Assembly (NCBI RefSeq): GCF_027853915.1
Contig: NZ_JAQGLA010000058.1
Coordinates: 1-47,661, forward strand
Source of the DNA: Saccharopolyspora oryzae
GTDB taxonomy: Bacteria; Actinomycetota; Actinomycetes; Mycobacteriales; Pseudonocardiaceae
Length of the DNA stretch: 47,661 nucleotides
Direction of reading: 5' to 3'
The stretch's first letter is position 1. The number at the start of each line of letters is the position of its first letter. Made by a program: the position numbers and the translations under genes. Positions 1 through 8,845 of the stretch are shown here, piece by piece. The notes beneath the pieces were generated by a model, which worked only from the letters and a program-made list of their open reading frames with translations, was not told where the DNA came from and ran no database searches.

Positions 1-1517
1 AGGCCGACCGCGTCGCGGTACCAGCGCATCGAGTTCTCGCCGCTGGCTTCGGCGTCGCGCCAGGTGAACCCGGCGCTCGGCGCGATCACCTTCAGCCCCT
101 TGCCGTTCGGGCACAGGAACTGCTCGCGCACCGAGGCGAACAGGTCGACCCACTCCGAGGAGCGGATGAACTTGCGGACCTCGGCCACCGACGGCACGCC
201 GGGCTTGCCGGCGAAGCGCTCGGCGGAGGCGAGCATCCAGCGGTTCTCCGCCAGCTCGTTGTAGCAGTAGGCGCGGAAGGTCAGGCCGTTCTCGCGGGCC
301 GTGCGGCGCACCGAGCAGAACCAGGTCCAGAACTCGGCGAAGGAGCGGCCCTCGTCGTCGGAGGGCAGCGGCTCCCAGCTGACGAACGCCCGGTAGCCCT
401 GCTCCTGGCCGATGTCCGCGCCGGACAGCCAGCAACCCCACAGGTAGGCGCCGGAGTCGCCGTAGCTCTCCATGTCCACGTCGACCTCGACGTCCGCCCG
501 CGGCACCGACAGGTCGCGGACCCGCCGCACCAGCGGCAGGTCCTGCAGCCACGCCTTGGCGAGCAGGATCGCGTCGGTGTTGCGGACGCCGGTCAGCGGC
601 AGCTCGTCGGCCCGCTCCAGCGGCGTCGCCGCGAGCTCGTCCACAGTGGACACACCGATGTCGCGCAGCGCCACGGCGTCCTCGCCGCGCACCACCAGGC
701 TGACGTCGCGCCGGTCGTGCAGCTGCTGCTCGCAGACCGGCCACCACGGGCAGCCCTTGCATTCGTTGATCCGGGAGGGCTGCGCGAGCGGCTCGGCGCC
801 TTCGGCGGCCGCGGTGGCCACCGCCAGGCGGTCGGCGAAGCGGGCCTCGTACTCGGTCAGCGCGGTGCGGCCCTCCGGCCAGTTCGGCGCCGACAGGTCG
901 TGCCAGACGACGACGTCGGCCTCCACGCCGATCACGCCGCCGCGGAGCGCGTCCGCATCCATCCCGCAGGCCTGCAGCATCCGGACCGCGTGCGCCAAAC
1001 GGAGCAGGTCGCGCGGCTGAGGGCGCACCTTGCGGGTCTCGTCGATCGAGGACGCCTCGGGGACCGGGCGCTCCACCGGCGACACGCGCGCCCCGCGCCC
1101 CGGGTCGGTGATCTTGTGCCGGACCACCAGCACCGGCAGGTAGCCGTCGCCGCTGCGCACCAGCAGATCGACCGAACCGCGGCGCCCGTTCTCCCTGTCG
1201 GAGGGCAGCTGAGCCGCGGAGATGTACCGGGTCCCGGCGCGCATCGCGGCCAGCGTGAGCTCCGCGCGATCGGCCACCGCGCCGCGCGGGATCTCGGTCC
1301 AGTCCTCGCCGTGCAGCCGGCCGAGCAGCTTCGCGACGGCTCGGCGGTGCTCCGCGGCGTCGGCGATGCGCTGCTCGATGCCCAGGTCCAGCGGCGCTTG
1401 CGGCTGGTCGCGCATCGACGGATCGTTCTCCAGGTGCACGCGTCGACGACAGCGCGTCACCACGCCAGCCTCGAGCAGCACCTCTTCGTTCACGGGTGAA
1501 GCGTATGCCGTCGCCAT
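1..1517 (-). CDS. TM0106-type RecB-like nuclease (3' end outside window)
   Basis: This frame stays open from an ATG at 1517 to the left edge, so the gene is cut and at least 505 residues are visible. Seen: an N-terminal RecB-like part (VDLLVRSGDGYLPVLVVRHK) and a cysteine cluster CKGCPWWPVC that, with the early TRC motif, could hold an Fe-S cluster as in RecB/Cas4-like nucleases. After it comes a C-terminal segment beginning VEVDVDMESYGDSGAYLWG, which matches the RNase H-like (RNase_H_2) start with its acidic D-x-E pair. This domain order is that of the TM0106 family of putative nucleases. A role in DNA or RNA processing follows from the family; the substrate is unknown. It is divergent from the DUF6474 gene. 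Confidence 0.8.
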   Translation of the reverse strand, partial: MATAYASPVNEEVLLEAGVVTRCRRRVHLENDPSMRDQPQAPLDLGIEQRIADAAEHRRAVAKLLGRLHGEDWTEIPRGAVADRAELTLAAMRAGTRYISAAQLPSDRENGRRGSVDLLVRSGDGYLPVLVVRHKITDPGRGARVSPVERPVPEASSIDETRKVRPQPRDLLRLAHAVRMLQACGMDADALRGGVIGVEADVVVWHDLSAPNWPEGRTALTEYEARFADRLAVATAAAEGAEPLAQPSRINECKGCPWWPVCEQQLHDRRDVSLVVRGEDAVALRDIGVSTVDELAATPLERADELPLTGVRNTDAILLAKAWLQDLPLVRRVRDLSVPRADVEVDVDMESYGDSGAYLWGCWLSGADIGQEQGYRAFVSWEPLPSDDEGRSFAEFWTWFCSVRRTARENGLTFRAYCYNELAENRWMLASAERFAGKPGVPSVAEVRKFIRSSEWVDLFASVREQFLCPNGKGLKVIAPSAGFTWRDAEASGENSMRWYRDAVG

Positions 1518-1659
1518 GACACCTGCGCCCATCACCCCGTCTAGACGGCCGAGCCGCCCGTGCACCCGTCACCCGCCCCGGGGAGGCGCACCGGCGCGTG
1601 ATCTGACAGATCGTGGCGCTGCTCATAGAGTTGATCGCAGCGCGAACAGGGAGGTTCCG

Positions 1660-2205
1660 GTGAGGAAACGCACGAAGCGGGTTCCGACCGAAGGCCGCCG
1701 GACGGTCAAGGCGGCGAAGAAGGCGGACAAGAAGGCCGCCAAGGCGATCAAGCGCGGCGAGCACGGGCACATCACGCCCAGCAACGCCAAGAAGGCGATC
1801 GGCGTGGCCAAGGTGGTCGGTCCGGTGCTGCTCCCCTTCGCGATCCGCGCGGTCTCGGCCGTCCGCGACTACCTGGACCGTGCGCGAGCGCGACGTCTGG
1901 GCGTCCCGGTCGACGACCTGGGCACCTACACCGGTCGCGGCGCGGCGCTGCACGCGCGCATCGCGGGCGACACCGACGCGCTGCGCGCCCTGCGCGAGCA
2001 GGCGGGCGACGAGGAGGCCCGGCTGGCCGCGGAGCAGTACGCGGAGAAGACGGGTGCGCGGCTGATGCAGCTGACGACCGCGGTCCGGGCCGCGGAGCGG
2101 ATGCCGACGCAGCGGCGGAAGTCCGCGCACCGCGCGGTGGACGCGGAGCTCGGCCAGATCGAGGACGACCTGCTCACCCACTTCGGAGTCCCCAAGCGGC
2201 GCTGA
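1660..2205 (+). CDS. DUF6474 family protein
   Basis: A 181-residue protein starting at a GTG preceded by the ribosome site CAGGGAGG at 1647-1654. The reading frame is open much further upstream, but coding character begins here. The first 50 residues are extremely Lys/Arg-rich (RKRTKR, KAAKKADKKAAKAIKRGEHGH). A short hydrophobic stretch follows (VGPVLLPFAIRAVSAV), then a long charged helical region with Ala/Arg/Glu. It resembles actinobacterial DUF6474 proteins, whose function is not known. The basic N-terminus suggests nucleic-acid or membrane-surface contact, which is inference. A strong terminator follows directly. Confidence 0.8.
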   Translation: MRKRTKRVPTEGRRTVKAAKKADKKAAKAIKRGEHGHITPSNAKKAIGVAKVVGPVLLPFAIRAVSAVRDYLDRARARRLGVPVDDLGTYTGRGAALHARIAGDTDALRALREQAGDEEARLAAEQYAEKTGARLMQLTTAVRAAERMPTQRRKSAHRAVDAELGQIEDDLLTHFGVPKRR

Positions 2206-2210
2206 ACGCA

Positions 2211-2248
2211 CGAAGAGGGGCACCCGCGCGAGCAGGTGCCCCTCTTCG
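2211..2248 (+). terminator. Intrinsic terminator-like hairpin after DUF6474 gene
   Basis: Perfect 14-bp stem (CGAAGAGGGGCACC at 2211-2224, its complement at 2235-2248) with a 10-nt loop, starting 5 bases after the stop codon. No long T-tract, as usual in high-GC actinobacteria. Confidence 0.8.
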
Positions 2249-2274
2249 CACCTCCCAGGGCTGGGAGGGACGCA

Positions 2275-2312
2275 AATTCAATGGAAATCAGTCGTCCGAT
2301 TTCCATTGAAAT
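2275..2312. repeat. Repeated covarying hairpin, copy 1
   Basis: Near-perfect 15-bp inverted repeat: AATTCAATGGAAATC at 2275-2289 and its partner at 2298-2312, around an 8-nt loop AGTCGTCC. A second copy with compensating base changes and almost the same loop lies at 26109-26146. It is AT-rich against the local background. It may serve as a bidirectional terminator or be a repetitive extragenic element. Confidence 0.7.
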
Positions 2313-2356
2313 CGCACGACTCCCCCCGCACCCGGGCGTGTCGGGAGGGACTCCGG

Positions 2357-2386
2357 GGTCCGCAGTTTCCACTGGAACTGCGGACC
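2357..2386 (-). terminator. Terminator-like hairpin after opuC operon
   Basis: 11-bp perfect stem (GGTCCGCAGTT at 2357-2367, complement at 2376-2386) with an 8-nt loop, 7 bases beyond the stop codon of the minus-strand substrate-binding protein gene. Likely ends the ABC importer transcript. Confidence 0.75.
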
Positions 2387-2392
2387 CACCGG

Positions 2393-3391
2393 TCAGCGGC
2401 CGGGGATCTTGACGAAGCCCTTCTCGGCCATCCAGTCGCGGGCGACGTCGGCCGGGTCGCGCCCGTCCACGTCGACCTGGGCGTTCATCTTGACCAGTTC
2501 GTCGTTGGTCAGCGCCTTCGACACCGGCTCGAACACCGAGGTGATCTGCGGGTACCGCTTGAGCAGCTCATCGCGGGTCGTGATGCCGATGTTGTAGCGC
2601 GGGAAGAACAGCTTGTCGTCGGTCAGCACCTTCAGGTCCAGCGCCTTGATCCGGCCGTCGGTGGTGAACACCTCGCCGAAGGTGCAGGTCCCGTTCGCCG
2701 TCGCCTGGTAGATGCTGCCCTCGGTGAGGATCTTCATCTTCGACTTGTCCGCGGTGAAGCCGTACTCCTTCTCCACCCCGGGCATGCCGTCGTTGCGGTT
2801 GGCGAACTCGGTGTCCACGCAGAACGTGGCGTCCTCCGGGTGCTCGGCGACGATCCGCGGGATGTCGGACAGCTTCTCCACGCCGAGGCGCTTGGCCGCG
2901 TCCTGGTTGACCGCGAACGCGTAGGTGTTGTCCACCTGGTAGTCGATCGCGGTCCAGGCGATGCCGTTGCGCTCCAGGTCCTGCTTCTTGACCGCCTCGA
3001 ACTGGGCGCGCGCGTCCGGGATCGGGTCGTTGTTGCCGTTGTAGCTGATCCAGGACGTCCCGGTGTAGTCGTACAGGGTGTCGATCTGGCCGCTCTGCAG
3101 CGCGCGACGAGCCGTGGACGACCCGACGATGCTGCTCAGGTCCCGCACGTTGGCCCCGGCCGCGGACAGCGCGAACTGACCGATGTAGCCCAGGACGAGC
3201 TGCTCGGTGAAGTTCTTCGAGCCCACCGTGATGGTGACGCCCTCCAGCTCCGGGACCGGCTTGATCGAGCCCGGTTCCACCGCCAGCGGCACCGCGCTGC
3301 CGGAGCTCAGGCCGCAGCCGGACAGCAGCACGCCGGCCATCGCCAGCGAGGCCAGTTTCAACGCGCCGCGGCGCGACGTCTTCAGCTTCAT
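2393..3391 (-). CDS. opuCC: Glycine betaine/choline ABC importer substrate-binding lipoprotein (OpuCC/OpuAC type)
   Basis: A 332-residue lipoprotein that captures quaternary ammonium osmolytes outside the membrane and delivers them to the permeases. The start ATG at 3391 overlaps the upstream permease stop by 4 bases. The signal peptide carries a Tat-like RR (TSRRGALKL) and a lipobox LLSGC, so the mature N-terminus would be lipidated Cys. The mature part starts with the OpuAC family pattern GSKNFTEQLVLGYIGQ and includes ALQSGQIDTLYDYTGTSW and FCVDTEFANRNDGMPGVEKEYG, typical of the family. It is the last gene of a four-gene operon. Ligand choice between betaine, choline and carnitine cannot be told from sequence. 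Confidence 0.92.
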   Translation of the reverse strand: MKLKTSRRGALKLASLAMAGVLLSGCGLSSGSAVPLAVEPGSIKPVPELEGVTITVGSKNFTEQLVLGYIGQFALSAAGANVRDLSSIVGSSTARRALQSGQIDTLYDYTGTSWISYNGNNDPIPDARAQFEAVKKQDLERNGIAWTAIDYQVDNTYAFAVNQDAAKRLGVEKLSDIPRIVAEHPEDATFCVDTEFANRNDGMPGVEKEYGFTADKSKMKILTEGSIYQATANGTCTFGEVFTTDGRIKALDLKVLTDDKLFFPRYNIGITTRDELLKRYPQITSVFEPVSKALTNDELVKMNAQVDVDGRDPADVARDWMAEKGFVKIPGR

Positions 3392-4155
3392 CGCAACCCC
3401 TTCGGCGACAGGTAGGTCTCGGCGAGCGCGCCCAGCCAGTCGACCAGCAGCGCCAGCGCCATGGCCAGCACCGAGCCGACGATCATGACCGTCCAGTCGT
3501 TGAGCTTGTAACCGGTGTCGATCATCTCGCCGAGCCCGCCGGCACCGACGAACAGCGCCAGGGTCGCGGTACCCACGGCCAGCACCAGCGCGGTCCGCAG
3601 ACCGGCCAGGATGTAGGGCACCGCCAGCGGCAGCTCGATGCGCAGCAGCACCCCGGTACCGGACATGCCGATGCCGCGACCTGCGTCGATCAACGACGGG
3701 TCCACCTGCTGCAGGCCGACGATGGTGTTGCGCAGCACCGGCAGCAGCGCGTAGAAGGCGATCGGCAGCACCGCGATCCAGAACCCGGTCGAACCACCGG
3801 TGAACAGGAAGAACAGCACCAGCAGACCGACCGCGGGCGCGGCCTGGCCGATGTTGGCGAGGCCGATCACCAGCGGCGCCGCCTTGCGCGCCCACGGGCG
3901 GCTGAGCAGCACACCCAGCGGCACCGCCACCGCGATCACGATCAGCGCCACCGCGAAGCTCATCAGGAAGTGCGCCCAGGTCAGGCCGAGGATGTACGGC
4001 GCGTTGATGCTGCGCGCGGTCACCTCGTCGTTGTCCTGGCTGAACGCCCAGCCCAGCACCGCGGCGACCAGCACCACCACCGCGATCGGCTGCGCCAGCA
4101 GGCGCAACCGCTCCGCGGTGCGGGATCCGGAGTCCGAAGCGAACTGGCTGCTCAT
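3388..4155 (-). CDS. Osmoprotectant ABC importer permease (OpuCD type)
   Basis: A polytopic inner-membrane permease of 255 residues with about six hydrophobic helices. The EAA-type cytoplasmic loop that contacts the ATPase is seen as DAGRGIGMSGTGVLLRIELPLAVPYILAGLRTA. The start is ATG at 4155, sharing one base with the ATPase stop; an adjoining GTG at 4158 is also possible. Its stop overlaps the start of the substrate-binding protein gene by 4 bases, so translation is probably coupled. It is one of two homologous permeases in the operon, as in OpuC/OusV-like systems with two membrane subunits. Confidence 0.9.
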   Translation of the reverse strand: MSSQFASDSGSRTAERLRLLAQPIAVVVLVAAVLGWAFSQDNDEVTARSINAPYILGLTWAHFLMSFAVALIVIAVAVPLGVLLSRPWARKAAPLVIGLANIGQAAPAVGLLVLFFLFTGGSTGFWIAVLPIAFYALLPVLRNTIVGLQQVDPSLIDAGRGIGMSGTGVLLRIELPLAVPYILAGLRTALVLAVGTATLALFVGAGGLGEMIDTGYKLNDWTVMIVGSVLAMALALLVDWLGALAETYLSPKGLR

Positions 4156-5333
4156 CACTCGTCCCCGGCCGGGTCGTCGGCGTGCTCGTCGCGCAGCGCC
4201 TTGATGGTGTTCATCACCGTGTCGATGTCGACCACGCCGACGTACTCGCCGCGCGAGCCGACGACGACCGCGACGCCGTCGTCGTCGGTGAGGATCGCTT
4301 CCAGCGCGTCCTGCAGCGTGGAGGCCAGCGACACGCTGTCCTCGACCGGCCGGCCCGCGCGCTCCAGCGACGACACCGCACCGGCTTCGCGGGCCGACGC
4401 CCAGCGCAGCGGGCGGTTGCGCTTGTCCAGCACCAGGCCGATCGCGCCGCGGCGGGTGCCCAGCTTCTCCTTGAGCACCGACGGCGAGTCGTCGACCTTC
4501 GCGGTCGGCACCTCGCCGACCTCGATCTCGCGGACCCGTCGCAGGGTCAGCTGCTTGAGCGCGGCACCGGCGCCGACGAACCCGGCGACCGTGTCGTCGG
4601 CCGGGTTGGCCAGGATCGCGTCGGGCGTGTCGTACTGCAGGATCTTGGAGCGCTCGCCGAGCACCGCGATCCGGTCGCCGAGCTTGACGGCCTCGTCGAA
4701 GTCGTGCGTGACGAACACGATCGTCTTGCCCAGGTCTGCCTGCAGGCGCATCAACTCGTCCTGCAGCACACCTCGGGTGATCGGGTCCACCGCTCCGAAG
4801 GGCTCGTCCATCAGCAGCACCGGCGGGTTGGCCGCCAGCGCCCGCGCCACGCCGACGCGCTGCTGCTGACCGCCGGAGAGCTGCCGCGGGTAGCGGTTGC
4901 GGTACTCCGCCGGGTCCAGGTTGACCAGGTCGAGCATCTCGTCGACGCGCTCGCCGATCCGCTTCTTGTCCCAGCCGACCAGGCCGGGCACCATGCCGAC
5001 GTTCTCGCCGACGGTCATGTGCGGGAACAGGCCGGCCTGCTGGATCGAGTAGCCGATCTCGCGGCGCAGCTTGTCCGGGTCGAGCCCGAGCACGTCCTGC
5101 CCACCGATGGTGATCTTGCCGGAGGTCGGCTCGATCAGGCGGTTGATCATCCGCATGGTGGTGGTCTTGCCGCTGCCGGACGGGCCGACCAGCACCACCG
5201 TCTCACCGGCGGGGATGGTCATGGTCACCGAGTCGACGGCGGACTGCTTCTGGCCGGGGTAGCGCTTGGAGACCTCTTCCAAGCAGATCTCCACGCCGTG
5301 CCCGTTGGTCGGGGTCATGTTGTCGTCAGCCAC
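4155..5333 (-). CDS. opuCA: Osmoprotectant ABC importer ATP-binding protein with CBS domains (OpuCA type)
   Basis: A 392-residue cytoplasmic ATPase that powers uptake. Seen in order: Walker A GPSGSGKTT near residue 53, Q-loop (YSIQQAGLFPHMTVGENV), ABC signature LSGGQQQRVGVARAL, Walker B VLLMDEPFGAVD and the switch His in FVTHDFDEA. The C-terminal third has two CBS-like halves (RRGAIGLVLDKRNRPLRW and GVAVVVGSRGEYVGVVDIDTVM). In OpuA/OpuC relatives such domains sense ionic strength or nucleotides, so transport may be gated by osmotic state. The GTG start at 5333 lies inside the upstream permease end (8-base overlap). An ATG at 5318 is an alternative. Confidence 0.93.
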   Translation of the reverse strand: MADDNMTPTNGHGVEICLEEVSKRYPGQKQSAVDSVTMTIPAGETVVLVGPSGSGKTTTMRMINRLIEPTSGKITIGGQDVLGLDPDKLRREIGYSIQQAGLFPHMTVGENVGMVPGLVGWDKKRIGERVDEMLDLVNLDPAEYRNRYPRQLSGGQQQRVGVARALAANPPVLLMDEPFGAVDPITRGVLQDELMRLQADLGKTIVFVTHDFDEAVKLGDRIAVLGERSKILQYDTPDAILANPADDTVAGFVGAGAALKQLTLRRVREIEVGEVPTAKVDDSPSVLKEKLGTRRGAIGLVLDKRNRPLRWASAREAGAVSSLERAGRPVEDSVSLASTLQDALEAILTDDDGVAVVVGSRGEYVGVVDIDTVMNTIKALRDEHADDPAGDE

Positions 5334-5973
5334 GAATACCTCTCGAAGTCGTCAACCGCCCGATCAGCACGAAGACGGCGTCCAGCAGCAGCGCCAGGAT
5401 GACCACGCCGACGGTGCCGGCGATGGCCATGTTCAGCGCGTTCGCGCCGCCCAGCTGGCCGAGGCCGCTGAAGATCAGGTTGCCCAGGCCGGGGCCCTTC
5501 GCGTAGGCGGCGATGGCCGCGATGCCCATCAGCATCTGGGTGCTCACCCGCATGCCCGCCAGGATCGGGGGCCAGGCCAACCGCAGTTCGACGCGGGTCA
5601 GCACGCCGAACCGGCTCATGCCGATCCCGCGGGCCGCGTCCAAGATCGGCTGATCGACTGTAGACAGCCCGACGATCGTGTTGCGCACGATCGGCAGCAG
5701 CGCGTACAGCACCAGCGTCAGCACCGACGGCGCCACGCCCAGCCCCAGCACGGGGATGAGCAGGCCGAACAGCGCGAACGACGGGATGGTCAGGACAGCA
5801 CTGGAAAGTGCGGTGGCGATCGCCGCCCCAGCAGGGCTGCGGTAGACCGCAACCCCGACCAGGACGCCGACGATCGTCGCCAGCAGGATGCACTGGATCA
5901 CCATGCTGGCGTGCTGGAACGCGTTGACCAGCAACGATTGCCACCTGGATGCGACGTAGTCCAGGAAGTTCAC
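5326..5973 (-). CDS. Osmoprotectant ABC importer permease (OpuCB type)
   Basis: A 215-residue membrane permease starting at GTG 5973, with GGAAAAGAG just upstream. Several hydrophobic helices are evident (MVIQCILLATIVGVLVGVAV; FALFGLLIPVLGLGV). The ATPase-contact loop is DAARGIGMSRFGVLTRVELRLAWPPILAGMRVS, closely matching that of the second permease. It is the first clear transporter gene of the operon. Its start is only 3 bases after the stop of the small BCCT-tail-like ORF at 5977-6186, so the two may be co-translated. Confidence 0.9.
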   Translation of the reverse strand: MNFLDYVASRWQSLLVNAFQHASMVIQCILLATIVGVLVGVAVYRSPAGAAIATALSSAVLTIPSFALFGLLIPVLGLGVAPSVLTLVLYALLPIVRNTIVGLSTVDQPILDAARGIGMSRFGVLTRVELRLAWPPILAGMRVSTQMLMGIAAIAAYAKGPGLGNLIFSGLGQLGGANALNMAIAGTVGVVILALLLDAVFVLIGRLTTSRGIRG

Positions 5974-5976
5974 CGA

Positions 5977-6186
5977 TTACTCTTTTCCGCTTACCGAGGC
6001 CCCCGCAGGGTCCTCGTCGGCCCCCACCGGGGTGGTGACCAGCTGGAATTCATCGTCGTGCCCATCGGCGCCGGCGATCACGGCCGGGCCCTCGGCACCC
6101 TCGATCGGGGCGGTGCACGTCAGCAGCACCACGACGAACTTGTCCGGCTCGGCGCAGCAGCGCTGCGACACCGGGCCGAGCTCCAC
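5977..6186 (-). pseudogene. Small ORF resembling a detached BCCT transporter C-terminal tail
   Basis: The open frame runs from 6243, but that ATG lies inside the terminator of the BCCT gene, so a GTG near 6186 is a more sensible start (about 69 residues). The last 45 residues (EGAEGPAVIAGADG, then HDDEFQLVTTPV) match the tail of the neighbouring BCCT protein (AVIVGSEEHDGEFQLVTTPV). The DNA is also similar: 6036-6100 against 6325-6390. No transmembrane part is present. It is either the relic of a second BCCT gene or a free-standing tail peptide at the head of the opuC operon. It may or may not be translated. Confidence 0.5.
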
Positions 6187-6223
6187 CGGACGCCGGATCA
6201 GCGCTGGTGGAGGGCTAGTTGTG

Positions 6224-6260
6224 GATGTGGGTGCGCCTGGCAACCAGGCGCACCCACATC
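6224..6260 (-). terminator. Terminator-like hairpin after BCCT gene
   Basis: Perfect 17-bp stem (6224-6240 with 6244-6260) and a 3-nt CAA loop, 11 bases past the BCCT stop codon. It separates the BCCT transcript from the opuC operon, unless read-through occurs. Confidence 0.85.
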
Positions 6261-6271
6261 AGGCGATGGGA

Positions 6272-8008
6272 CTACTTGTCCCCAGCCGGGGCCTGCTCGG
6301 TCTCTTCTTCGTCGACCGGCGTCGTGACCAGCTGGAACTCGCCGTCGTGCTCCTCGGAGCCGACGATCACGGCCTGCTCCAGCACCTCGGCGCCCTTGGC
6401 CTCGCGCAGGGTGATCTCGTCACTGCGCAGGTCCTTCATCAGCGCCACGCACATCAGCACCATGACCACGGCGAACGGCAGCGCGCCGAGGAAGGTCAGG
6501 TTCTGGATGCCGTCCAGCGCCTTCTCCGCGTCACCACCGGACGTGCCGATGACCAGCATGATCGCGGCCACCGCACCGGTCGCGGCACCCCAGAAGATGA
6601 CCACCCAGCGGCTCGGCTCGATGGAGCCGCGCTGCGACAGGGTGCCCATGACGACCGAGGCCGCGTCCGCACCGGAGACGAAGAAGATCGCCACCAGGAT
6701 CATGACCAACACCGACGTGATCAGCGTCAGCGGCAGGTTCTCCAGGACCGAGAAGGTCTGGGCCTCCGCCGTGCCGTCGCCGTAGACGTTGGCACCGCCC
6801 TTCTGCAGGCCGATCGAGGCACCGCCGAAGATCGCGAACCAGACGAGGCTCACCACGCTGGGGACCAGCAGCACGCCACCGACGAACTGGCGGATCGTGC
6901 GGCCGCGGCTGATGCGCGCGATGAACATGCCGACGAACGGCGTCCAGGAGATCCACCACGCCCAGTAGAAGATCGTCCAGCTGGCCAGCCAGGACTGCAT
7001 GTCCGGGCCACCGGTCGCACCGGCCCGCGAGGCCATCTCACCGAACTCGCTCATGTAGGAGCCGAGCATGGTGGGCAGCAGGTCCAGGATGAAGACCGTC
7101 GGACCGACCACGAAGATGAACAGCGCCAGCACGCCGGCCAGCACCATGTTGATGTTGGACAGCCACTGGATGCCCTTGGCCACGCCCGACACCGCCGAAG
7201 CGATGAAGCAGATCGTCAGCACCACGATGATCAGCACCAGGATGATCGACGAGGTCTCGCCGATCCAGCCCGCGGCCTTCATGCCGGCGCTGATCTGCAG
7301 GGTGCCGATGCCCAGCGAGGCCGCCGAGCCGAACAGCGTCGCGAACAGCGCGAGGATGTCGATCAGCTTGCCGATCGGGCCCTCGGCGTTGCGCTTGCCG
7401 ATCAGCGGGCGGAACACACCGCTGATCAGCTGGCTGCGACCGCGGCGGAAGCTGCTGTAGGCGATGGCCAGACCCGCGACCGCGTAGATCGCCCACGGGT
7501 GCAGGGTCCAGTGGAACAGCGAGGTCGCCATCGACGTGGTGATCGCCTCTTCGCTCCCACCCGGGACGGTGCCCGGCGGCGGGGAGACGAAGTGGGTCAG
7601 CGGCTCGCTGACGCCGAAGAACATCAGGCCGATGCCCATACCGGCGCTGAACATCATGGCGATCCAGGAGATCGTGCGGAACTCCGGTTTTTCGCCGTCC
7701 TGGCCGAGTGGAATCCGGCCGTACTTGCTGAACGCCAAGAACAGCGCGAAAACGACGAAGCCCGTCGCGGCCAGGACGAATCCCCAGCCGGTGTTGACGA
7801 GCAACCAGTCGAGCGCTGCGCTGGACGCGACACTCAGCGAATCGGTCCCAAGACCGCCCCAGATGACGATCGCGAACATGATCGCGGCGGTGACGCCGAA
7901 TACGACCCAGTCCGTTCGCGGCTTTCCGAGGAACTCAGTGTTGTCGGACAGTTCGGTTGTATGGTTTCCCCCGGGGGAGCCACCACTTCGTTCTGCTTCG
8001 GTCGACAC
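6272..8008 (-). CDS. betP: BCCT family betaine/choline/carnitine transporter
   Basis: A 578-residue sodium- or proton-coupled osmolyte importer of the BCCT family. About twelve transmembrane helices are visible. Family motifs: FSAGMGIGLMFFGVSEPLTHF, containing the GMGIG glycine-rich stretch of the substrate and cation site, and the helix-8 signature region with WTIFYWAWWISWTPFVGMFIARISRGRTIRQF. The cytoplasmic tail is acidic (EEHDGEFQLVTTPVDEEETEQ), unlike the basic osmosensing tail of Corynebacterium BetP, so it may not sense K+ the same way. The start is GTG 8008. It lies beside an ABC importer for the same substrate class. The symbol is by family resemblance only. Confidence 0.92.
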   Translation of the reverse strand: MSTEAERSGGSPGGNHTTELSDNTEFLGKPRTDWVVFGVTAAIMFAIVIWGGLGTDSLSVASSAALDWLLVNTGWGFVLAATGFVVFALFLAFSKYGRIPLGQDGEKPEFRTISWIAMMFSAGMGIGLMFFGVSEPLTHFVSPPPGTVPGGSEEAITTSMATSLFHWTLHPWAIYAVAGLAIAYSSFRRGRSQLISGVFRPLIGKRNAEGPIGKLIDILALFATLFGSAASLGIGTLQISAGMKAAGWIGETSSIILVLIIVVLTICFIASAVSGVAKGIQWLSNINMVLAGVLALFIFVVGPTVFILDLLPTMLGSYMSEFGEMASRAGATGGPDMQSWLASWTIFYWAWWISWTPFVGMFIARISRGRTIRQFVGGVLLVPSVVSLVWFAIFGGASIGLQKGGANVYGDGTAEAQTFSVLENLPLTLITSVLVMILVAIFFVSGADAASVVMGTLSQRGSIEPSRWVVIFWGAATGAVAAIMLVIGTSGGDAEKALDGIQNLTFLGALPFAVVMVLMCVALMKDLRSDEITLREAKGAEVLEQAVIVGSEEHDGEFQLVTTPVDEEETEQAPAGDK

Positions 8009-8199
8009 AGGTTCCGGCGCCGACTTTCGGCGACGCCCCCTCCTCTCAGTCGTCAGTCACGACGTTCCGATCAATGACCGACAATGCGGTCAACTGCGTT
8101 CGTAACGCCTGCAACCCGATAAACCGTGACCCAAACGGGTGAACAAGGCAAGCGTGGCCGCGGTCAGCGTGGCCGAACCGACACCTAGACTCGGGTGCT

Positions 8200-8778
8200 G
8201 TGGCAGCCGGTCTCGCACCTACGCAGGGCGCACTACGCGTCCTGCGCGGTGCTGCGCTGGCCACCACATCGGCATCACTGTCCGTAGCCACCCACGTGGC
8301 CGCCGGCGGGTCATTACCCGATCTGGGTTCGACTCTCGTGATCACCGTCCTCCTGGCCGGCGCCGGTGTGGCACTCGCTGATCGCAAGCGCGGGTCGTGG
8401 GGCATTCTAGGGGCACTTGGCGTCAGCCAGCTGTCACTTCACGTATTTCTCCAGCTCGTGGCGTCCCACCAGGACGCGCCGGGGGCGCTCGGCGTGCCGC
8501 TCTCCCCGATGGCGATGACCCTGGGTCACATCGGCGTCGTGCTGCTCACCGGACTGCTGATGGCCCGGGCGGAACGAGCACTCTTCGTAGTCGCCCGTCT
8601 GCTCCGATCGGTTCTGCCGCGGCGCCCGCGAGCGCTACGGATCGTGACCGAGCCACCCACGGTGTGCATTCCCGCGGTCACGGTGCGTCCACTGGCGCAC
8701 CTGGTCCACCAGCGGATCCACGCCCTCCGCGGGCCCCCGGAATCTCCTGTTCGAGATCAGTCGGCATTCGCCGCCTGA
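8200..8778 (+). CDS. Membrane protein preceding the ycnI-copC genes
   Basis: 192 residues from GTG 8200. Four hydrophobic segments are visible: VLRGAALATTSASLSVATHVAAG, LGSTLVITVLLAGAGVALAD, GILGALGVSQLSLHVFLQLVA and MTLGHIGVVLLTGLLMARAERALF. An Arg-rich cytoplasmic part and a Pro-rich tail follow. Histidines in the helices (THVAAG, LHVF, GHIG) could bind metal, which would suit the copper genes downstream; that is inference. Similar small membrane proteins often precede ycnI in actinobacteria. It is 67 bases upstream of ycnI, so probably in the same transcript. Confidence 0.75.
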   Translation: MAAGLAPTQGALRVLRGAALATTSASLSVATHVAAGGSLPDLGSTLVITVLLAGAGVALADRKRGSWGILGALGVSQLSLHVFLQLVASHQDAPGALGVPLSPMAMTLGHIGVVLLTGLLMARAERALFVVARLLRSVLPRRPRALRIVTEPPTVCIPAVTVRPLAHLVHQRIHALRGPPESPVRDQSAFAA

Positions 8779-8845
8779 TCGTTGTCGTTCTGTCATTTTT
8801 CGCCGGCCGAGACGACGGCCGAATAACAGGAGATTCCAAGTAAAC

